This document shows, piece by piece, positions 6,833-13,016 of a DNA stretch of 13,016 nucleotides; within the stretch, counting starts at the first letter, position 1, and the number at the start of each line of letters is the position of its first letter. The notes below the pieces were generated by a model. The model had not been told where the DNA came from. It did no database searches and was given only the letters and a program-made list of their open reading frames with translations. The position numbers and the translations under genes are program-made. The DNA comes from Larix sibirica (Eukaryota; Streptophyta; Pinopsida; Pinales; Pinaceae), in the NCBI GenBank assembly GCA_004151065.3, contig NWUY0300034045.1:53800-66815 (forward strand). The letters are read 5' to 3'.

Positions 6833-8151
6833 ATGCCTGGAAGCTATGATCTTGATGTTGAGAAAATGAAGCGACCCAACAAGGAGATCATTGTGCCAAT
6901 AGAAGAAATAAGGGCTCTGAGGGTGCTCGGCCGAGGGGCAACTGGAACCGTGTTTATGGTTCTAAGAAATGGCTGCGATCATCCCTTTGCTCTCAAGGTC
7001 ATAACTAAAGCTTATAAAGGATCTGGCCAACATGCAGGGTTTAATAGACTGAGAGGTATTGAGAGGGAAAGGGAGATTCTCTGCTCGTTACAACATCCCT
7101 TTCTGCCATCTCTCATTGCCCAAGTTGAGACAGACAAGATCGTTGGTTGGGCCGTTGAATACTGCCCAGGAGGCAATCTTCATCGTCTCAGGCAAATTCA
7201 GCCAGACAAGATGTTTTCTGAGTCCGCCATTAGGTAAGCTATATACTCAAATTTGGCCATTATGGTTTTTCCAGCTTGAAATTGGATCTCATGTCTGATT
7301 ATAGTTAGGATGATGATTTCAGGTTTTATGCAGCCGAAGTGATTCTAGCTTTGGAGCATCTTCATGGGCAAGGGATTGTTTACAGAGACTTGAAGCCGGA
7401 GAATATCCTCGTGCAGAGTACTGGGCATATCATGCTAACTGACTTCGATCTTTCTACAAGGCTTCCGGTTCCTTGCAAGCAATCGTGCGTGGCTCTTCCA
7501 CAAGAAAAAAAGCGATGTAATTCCCCACACCCATTAAGAGCGTGGCTCAGTCTAAGTTCTGTTCTTGGCTACAAGAAAAAGACTTCTTCCTCAGGCGGCC
7601 AGTGTTCCGGTGAAAGCGAAGACGGAATGAGCACGACAAGCACTAGTTCCGGCAGGTCGAATTCTTTTGTTGGAACAGAAGAGTACGTGGCTCCGGAGAT
7701 CGTAAATGGGAGCGGGCACGAATTCCCGGTAGATTGGTGGGCTCTGGGGATTTTGTTGTACGAAATGTTGTATGGGGAGACTCCCTTCAGGGGCTACAAC
7801 AAGAAAGAGACATACCGGCGAATCCTGTGGATGAAGCCTCAGCTTACAGGCCCCCATTCAACTCTCCATGATCTGATTGCGAGGCTGCTGGAAAAGGATC
7901 CTCGGAGAAGATTAGGATCCCGGAATGGATCGTCAGATGTGAAGGGCCATGTTTTCTTCGCAGGACTTCAATGGGATTCGATCGAAAGCCTCTGCAGACC
8001 GCCCTTTGTGCCCGACAACGACGTTGTGCCGGCCTGGCCGGATAGCACTTCTTTAACGTTCGACATGGAAAGCTTTGTTGTGGGTAGACACAGTGGATCA
8101 GATTGTGAAGAATTAACGAGTAGCGACTCAGAAGTTGAGGGACTGTTCTAA
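6833..8151 (+). CDS. AGC group VIII serine/threonine protein kinase, OXI1/AGC2-like, two exons
   Basis: The exons are 6833-7233 and 7323-8151. The joined frame is 1230 bases, or 409 residues. The ATG at 6833 is the first possible one, since an in-frame TGA lies at 6818-6820. Visible kinase features are the glycine loop [10 protein letters not shown] (32-41), Lys55 in FALKV, probable helix-C Glu79, YRDLKPEN (154-161), DFD (174-176) in place of DFG, APE (257-259) and DWW (271-273). DFD and an insertion of about 65 residues before the activation segment ([11 protein letters not shown], 245-255) are the marks of plant AGC VIII kinases. Ser248 is the expected PDK1 site. The stretches [16 protein letters not shown] and DFDLST suggest the OXI1/AGC2 branch rather than UNICORN or PINOID; members act in oxidative-stress, defence and growth signalling downstream of PDK1. 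The C-terminus ends EGLF and lacks a clear F-x-x-F PDK1-docking motif. The gene appears intact. Confidence 0.94.
7234..7322 (+). other. Intron of the AGC kinase gene (89 bp)
   Basis: The donor is ATTAG/GTAAGCT and the acceptor GATGATTTCAG/GTTTT, both canonical. Splicing splits an Arg codon (AG/G) and joins SESAIR to FYAAEV without a shift, giving the continuous helix expected in this kinase fold. Without splicing the frame stops at once (TAA at 7235-7237). Confidence 0.93.
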
Positions 8152-8420
8152 TTAATTAACCCTCTGCTGAATTTCAGATTGTATGTATTTTTTTGTACGT
8201 TTAGAATGAAAACAAAGAGGTCACAGCCATTACCAGGAGCAAATTTGGTACTGTATTTTGAATAATGAGTTCGTCATGTTTGTGCCAAAAAAGTAGTACT
8301 GCCTCCCCCCACAGATGAGTGCCTGCCACTCGCCCTGCTCGTTTATTCCGTAACAGCGTCGGACAAAATGAAGTATCCGACCTTTTTTTGCTCTTTTGTC
8401 TCATACTTATTTCCAATCTT
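8152..8420 (+). other. Probable 3' untranslated region of the kinase gene
   Basis: After the TAA the sequence is T-rich, with TGTATGTATTTTTTTGTA at about 8179-8196 followed by AATGAAAAC. This resembles plant far-upstream and near-upstream polyadenylation elements, although no exact AATAAA is present there. The poly(A) site itself cannot be placed. No other gene is seen on either strand. Confidence 0.45.
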
Positions 8421-8758
8421 AACGGTACGACATAACTTTAATTTTACATATATATAAGTGAATGAATGTAATTATGGAAGTCTCTTCTTCTAAAAAGTTG
8501 AAAATTATTATTTTTTATTAATATAATAATTAATTAATTATAAAATAAGCATACTTCCTTCGGACATTCACCTTACCTTCTTGAAATGAAATCCCTTTAC
8601 AATATTTTTCACATTTTTTTTAAAGTAGTCTAAAATTGATCAAATTCTAGGTGGGAGTAGAGTTCCAAAGATGGTGGTAAAGTTCCACTATGAAATTCTG
8701 GTTTTGGGTTTTTGATTTATTAAAATTGAGTAATCGATGGAAACTTTGCTAAAATCAA
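8421..8758. other. AT-rich intergenic stretch, no gene seen
   Basis: Only A- and T-rich sequence is present, including runs such as TAATTAATTAATTATAAAA near 8527. I see no coding pattern, RNA gene or clear repeat structure. Confidence 0.65.
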
Positions 8759-9117
8759 TTTTTTTTCATTAGAAAAAAAAGTCATATTATTGATATTCAT
8801 TAGTGAATCAAATAGTACATGAAGTGTGTCTCATAAACACTGATAAAAAATATATAACAAAAGACTTGTTTAGATAAAGCAAAAATATATCCAAACTACA
8901 GAAGAAAATAATCAAAAATCCAGATAGCTAAGACAACTATATCTCTTATAGAGCCATTTGCAACTCTGCATGGAATTCTTCCCAAAAAAATGAAACCTTT
9001 ATTACCAACGAAAACCAAAGCCAATTTAGATAAGATATCAACCACCCTATTATGCTGACAATAACCATTTGATGGTAACCCGTGAGTTACCAAAAACTTG
9101 CCAATCATCCATACCAA
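8759..9117 (-). mobile_element. Possible 3' remnant of a LINE (non-LTR) element
   Basis: On the minus strand a 73-residue frame (9117-8896) contains HNRVVDILSKLALVF, which resembles the last block of the RNase H domain near the end of plant LINE ORF2 (Asn-x-x-Ala-Asp-x-Leu, with Val for Ala here). It is followed by GFIFLGRIPCRV, a stop, an AT-rich tail and then eight A residues on the minus strand at 8759-8766. The match is short and no upstream reverse transcriptase is visible, so it may be chance. Confidence 0.28.
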
Positions 9118-10300
9118 AAATGTTTACCCTTATATATTAGAGCCAAAGGGTATTCTATGATTTTGTTTTGTTGAGCAAAGGTATCCATGTTGCACATGAT
9201 ATAAATAAACAAGGTAGAATGGCTAGTTTATATTTGTACTATAAACATTGGTGATAATTATTGTTGAAAGGTTATTTATTCAATTTTATATATAAGATAC
9301 CCTAAATAAGGTTTAAAGGTTATTTACTTAATTATACATAAAACACCATTATTATAAAATAATCATTGAATGGAATGCTTTGACCAACGTTGCAAAGTGA
9401 GAATTTTATGGAAATTTTCATTTTATAATTAGAAAATAACATGATATATGGATAATTAAGATAAGTGACAAGATCCTTAAGACAAAAATACATGGAGATC
9501 CCTAAATTCAATAAATGTAATTTGAAATAGAAGAGAGTATTCTCCATTTAATTAAACAAGTGGAATTTGTTTGTCCACTTTGGAAGTTGTCTATATTACT
9601 AAAATGCATAGATCATATGGAGAAATGCATCATGGAAGAGTAGGTATGAGTTCGGTGAAGGCATCCAGGGATGAGTGCTTGAAGGCCACTAATGCAATTA
9701 GCTCGAGTTTTCATGGCCTCCAAAAAGGAGAGGGTGGTCATTTTTTTCTCTATGTGCTAACAGCGAGAGGGTTGGGGTTGCTTTTTAAAGGTTTATGCAT
9801 GCATGGAACTAAGAATGAAGGAATTTTTCTAGCATTAATTCGATAGATTAAGTCCTTGTAAATGGAGAAACCATTATTTTAAAAATGGAGGATTATATAT
9901 CCATCAATGAAAAGATCAATAACTGCAACATGAGTTTAGGTTTATACACAATTGTAGAGACTTATGTAGCATAACACTAGTGAGAACTTAGATTCAACTT
10001 CGCGTTTCTCTCTTATATATTTATGTGCAATCATGTATCATAATATCACTCCAATGCAGAGTTCATCCCTTCATCAAATTGACATTGTCTATTTTTTCCT
10101 TACACAACATTCTCATGGCCATAAAGAGAGTTCAACTAAATGAAACAAATCCTTTAAAACATGGTGTATGCATATTTAGTCTTGTCCCTCATAAGTAACA
10201 TGCATTTTCATGTTACAATATCAACAATTTGATGGTGCAGTTAAATGTGTTTAGTGAGCTTATAAAATGGATTCTACACGCTAATCATTTATGCATAGTG
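9118..10300. other. AT-rich stretch without a supported gene
   Basis: A small imperfect tandem repeat is present (AAAGGTTATTTA at 9267 and again at 9315, period 48). A 91-codon open frame at 9571-9846 (plus) has no recognisable family features and no sign of codon structure, so I do not call it a gene. The part at about 9560-9850 is less AT-rich than its surroundings and may be the relic of something older. Confidence 0.5.
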
Positions 10301-10435
10301 GATTCCATAGAGCATCTTCTACTAGTTTATAAATGTAATAAACATAAATATAAATAATTAATTAGTTAATAAATTAAAATAAATATTAAACAAAAAAATC
10401 AAGGAGCGCGCCTATTGGCTTCATGACTAGTCAAT

Positions 10436-10438
<3 letters not shown>

Positions 10439-10467
<29 letters not shown>
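10439..10467. repeat. TA dinucleotide microsatellite
   Basis: This is an uninterrupted TA run of about 14.5 units at the end of the first duplicated copy. Confidence 0.97.
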
Positions 10468-10470
<3 letters not shown>

Positions 10471-10604
10471 TGCAAAGAGCATCTTTTGCTAGCTTATAAA
10501 TGTTATAAACATAAATATAAATAATTAATTAGTTAATCAATTAAATAAATATTAAATGAAAAATCAAGGAGCACGCTTATTGGCTTCATGACTAGGCAAT
10601 GCTT

Positions 10605-10627
10605 ACACACACACACACACACACACA
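10605..10627. repeat. AC dinucleotide microsatellite
   Basis: This is an uninterrupted AC run of about 11.5 units at the end of the second duplicated copy, in the place where copy 1 has TA. Confidence 0.97.
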
Positions 10628-10998
10628 AGGAAAAATGTCGGTATCTTTATTCACATAAAATGAAAAAGTTGCAATTTATATGAGCCCATTGAGCTCTGAG
10701 AAATTAAATTCCTTTGTTCAAGAAATTTCAAAAATATAAGAAAAGCATAGTCTCTACCAGTTTATCTCTAGAGTAATATGCATTAAAGAATACATCTTAA
10801 AAGAGCCCCTTGGATGCTGGAAGATATGTTCCTATATTTAAGAATAATTTCAAAAAAGATTGTGGGATTCAGATCGACCACATTCTGAAACAAAACTAAG
10901 AACAAATTATGGACAAAAAAATGACTGTCATTATAACTCTATTTCTCCCATTCATTATGGGGAACTTCTTGATCTCCTCATGAAGCATTAAACAAAAT
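10628..10998. other. Non-coding stretch with faint internal repetition
   Basis: No gene is seen. Two segments, near 10683 (GAGCCCATTGAG) and near 10804 (GAGCCCCTTGGA), are each followed about 30 to 40 bases later by an AATTTCAAAAA word. They may be diverged copies about 120 bases apart. Confidence 0.4.
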
Positions 10999-12140
10999 TC
11001 ATGTCTTTATACATTGCGGGACAATATCGACCATCAAAATATCAAACAAGAAAAGAGGATCATCGGTTGATGATACATTCATATTCTGATGGGAATTACT
11101 TGTAGTGTAAGACACACTCTGTGAATTGGCCTATGGCACTTGGCTTTGGGAGCTCATGAGGTCTGGAAACACTTCCTTTAATCCTACACAAGGAAGTTGA
11201 TTTGAAAGCATGTCTTTGTTTGTACTTGTGTTTGCTCATGATTCCCATTACTATGTTAAGGATTAATGTTTTCTATAATTGACTCATTACTCAAATTTTC
11301 AGTAGCTTCAATTATGATTTCATTAGTGAATGCATTTTTCAAAAGTATTGCCTCATGTTATTCTTCAAAAGCAGACGGAAGATTGTGTAAGACAGGCGAA
11401 AGAACATGATTTATTTCTATGTCCAGGGATATTTCTATGTCATGCAGAGAAGTAATTGGTAAGACTTGTCACATCATAATTTTCACTAGTCAAGTTCACA
11501 ATCGTCACTTCTCCATTATTCAATATTGATTGAGACATGTACTCAACCACCATCTCACATACTACTAGGTTCGGTGAATGTGTCTCATGTGAAAAAGAGG
11601 TGAGAATGTCTAGAGGCATGTATTTTGGAAAGTTATTATAAGGGTCTAAGGTAATAGTTATGCCTAGGGTAAAACTTTCTTCAAAAGCAACTTTCATATT
11701 GGTACCTTCTAGGCCATCAATCCCACTCAGTTCTACTTCATCTATTGATAAATGTAATGGGTTTGGCTCATAGACACGTGATGGAAGATATATGGGGGTT
11801 TGTTTTCAACTTGATCTTGGAAATCATCTTCTTCTTCAAACAAAAGGACATATAAAAACCATTCTCATAATCCTTTCTTAGACAACTGTTAACGCTCATA
11901 AATGTACTTATGTTGATAGTAGGGGTTCTCTCTAGTAGAAAGTCCCAATTAGAACTTAAAATGTTTGGAATAGGGAACCCATCTAGATTCTGGCATGGAT
12001 TCCATTCACTAGTTTGGGGTTTCACCAGTTGTGACGCAGTCCATCATTTAGGGTTTTTATTTAAGGGGATGAAATCCAGTATGCCTGAACCTACAATACA
12101 GTCCTATATTACTCTAACCTATCCTAGACAAGAGCGAAAT
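10999..12140 (-). pseudogene. Decayed protein-coding sequence of unknown family
   Basis: Minus-strand frames read on from each other with protein-like wording: PQTSEWNPCQNLDGFPIPN and WDFLLERTPTINISTFMS, then FEEEDDFQDQVENKPPYIF in a shifted frame, then a 123-residue open stretch with IDEVELSGIDGLEGTN and VVCEMVVEYMSQSILNN (about 11440-11808), then DIEISLDIEINHVLSP, and finally STDDPLFLFDILMVDIVPQ ending in TGA at 10999-11001. At least four frame changes and several stops (for example 11131-11133) interrupt it. The pieces are acidic and rich in Ser and Asn. I do not recognise a domain. It could be an old retroelement polyprotein or a relic of a host gene. That it was coding is an inference from the run of adjoining open frames. 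Confidence 0.4.
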
Positions 12141-12695
12141 TAAAAGGAATGAGCGGAAAATGATATTGAGATACATATCCTGAAAACATATAACTACGAT
12201 AATAGAAATGTATAACAATTACATAATGACAGAGCACATCAGAATATTCATAGCATTAGTACATTCTTCATTTTCAACTCATAGAAAGCAAAGATACTAT
12301 GAAAATGCATACACAACAAAGAATAGAAAATTGTGACAAGAATCCAACATAAATAAAAACTTTATTACTGCATATGGGAGAAAGAGGAAACAAGAAGCAA
12401 TTCCATAACATTCATCACAATCACAATCACAGTTCCATGCAAAAATTGAGTCTAGCAACCTTTGTATTCATCCACAGAAATAATTCTTACAATAGAATGA
12501 GCAGCAAAAGCTCCTTTTCCAAAATTCAACTTTCTCTCTTTCCCTCTCTCTTTTATAACTTTTTACAAAATAACTTTTAAGTGAATGTTCAAATTCCCAA
12601 AATGAGTTACGACCTTTGGGATCCTTGAACAATTGTCACTTTAAGCTTACATTCTCTCTTAAAATAAATAAAGTTTAAATGTAAATTACATAGTT
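12141..12695. other. Non-coding stretch between two coding relics
   Basis: The sequence is AT-rich with a pyrimidine-rich patch (TTTCTCTCTTTCCCTCTCTC, near 12530-12550). Open frames here are short and have no protein-like pattern. It could be an intron or untranslated spacer if the flanking minus-strand relics belonged to one gene, but no splice sites could be assigned. Confidence 0.4.
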
Positions 12696-13011
12696 CTAAG
12701 AGGGAGCATTCCCTTGGGATTTAATAAATAGATCCCATAGTTCACAGTCATATGAAATAAAATTTAGTTTTCTGGGCTCAAGTAAACGTAGTGAAACTTC
12801 ATGAGCCACCACTTCCCTAGCCATTGAGGTCAACCCTTTAGTGACGGTGGCATGACATGTAGTCAGGAACTGAACCTTTCACATGGGTGTCCCAACCTAT
12901 TCCTGCAATGCTTGCGTAGTGACCTGAGATGTACTTCTAACTGTTTTGATGTCTTCAACTATGATTGTTCTCAATTCTGCTAATCGTTAACACTTTATCC
13001 ATGGTAGTTGT
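12696..13011 (-). pseudogene. Decayed coding sequence, unknown, near window edge
   Basis: In one minus-strand frame the sequence reads ELRTIIVEDIKTVRSTSQ, VTTQALQE, a stop (12897-12899), VGTPM, a stop (12879-12881), then KVQFLTTCHATVTKGLTSMA, REVVAHEVSLRLLE and ELWDLFIKSQGNAPS, ending in TAG at 12696-12698. Two stops in about 95 codons with otherwise protein-like, helix-rich wording suggest a pseudogene. An ATG in a good context (ACCATGG, near 13003) starts a short frame, MDKVLTISRIEN, offset by one base, so a frameshift near 12970 is likely. The helical character would suit a gag-like protein, but no family is recognised. Confidence 0.35.
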
Positions 13012-13016
13012 TGGTA

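Larger units (their letters stand above)
10301..10627. repeat. Tandem duplication, period 167 bp, each copy ending in a different microsatellite
   Basis: Copy 1 (10301-10467) and copy 2 (10468 to about 10627) share long blocks such as ATAAACATAAATATAAATAA and TATTGGCTTCATGACTAG, with scattered substitutions and small indels. Copy 1 ends in a TA run (10439-10467, 29 bases) and copy 2 in an AC run (10605-10627, 23 bases), at the same relative position. The unit has no coding potential. Confidence 0.92.

Noticed and set aside
7059-7298. Plus-strand 79-codon frame overlapping kinase exon 1
   Set aside because: It is out of frame with the conserved kinase motifs and runs into the intron, so it is a shadow of the real gene.
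7591-7857. Minus-strand 88-codon frame inside the kinase
   Set aside because: It is antisense to a strongly conserved kinase exon and has no family features.
9571-9846. 91-codon plus-strand open frame
   Set aside because: There is no recognisable domain, the start context is poor and it sits in repeat-like AT-rich DNA.
11910-12143. 77-codon plus-strand frame
   Set aside because: It is antisense to the more protein-like minus-strand relic and has no family features.
1-13016. tRNA or rRNA genes
   Set aside because: I looked for tRNA arm patterns and conserved rRNA words by eye and found none. The only tRNA-related signals are the primer-binding sites of the LTR elements.

Overview
The window looks like nuclear DNA of a seed plant. 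The reasons are a plant-type AGC kinase with one short GT-AG intron, a decayed Ty3/gypsy retrotransposon with an initiator-Met primer site, and long AT-rich non-coding stretches. A gymnosperm is possible given the retroelement-rich, low-density setting, but that is only an impression. Two single N characters (3949, 6584) mark assembly joins, and each is flanked by duplicated sequence.

Layout. Bases 1-3843 carry the internal region of a Ty3/gypsy element on the minus strand. Reading right to left the order is primer site, gag, zinc-knuckle-like motif, protease, reverse transcriptase, RNase H, integrase. It is cut by the window edge inside integrase and is broken by stops, frameshifts and lost catalytic residues. 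LTR-type sequence follows on both sides of the first N (3845-3948 and 4018 to about 4421), with nested tandem repeats. Bases 4422-5475 are AT-rich with no gene. At 5476-5788 lies a near-perfect inverted repeat (about 150 bp arms, 13 nt loop) whose two arms each contain the same short protein-like reading frame ending in TGA beside the loop.

The only intact gene is a 409-residue AGC group VIII kinase on the plus strand (6833-7233 joined to 7323-8151), most like the OXI1/AGC2 branch. Its upstream leader is present twice around the second N, almost certainly as an unmerged assembly overlap. The leader holds a G-box, an internal tandem repeat and a possible upstream ORF.

Downstream of the kinase the DNA is AT-rich. 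It holds a weak LINE-like remnant (8759-9117, minus), a 167 bp tandem duplication in which one copy ends in a TA microsatellite and the other in an AC microsatellite (10301-10627), and two stretches of decayed coding-like sequence on the minus strand (10999-12140 and 12696-13011) that I could not assign to a family.

There is no operon-like cooperation here. The kinase stands alone among decayed repeats. The inverted repeat, about 1 kb upstream of the kinase start, is the best candidate for something undescribed: a young inverted duplication of a gene end that could make small RNAs.
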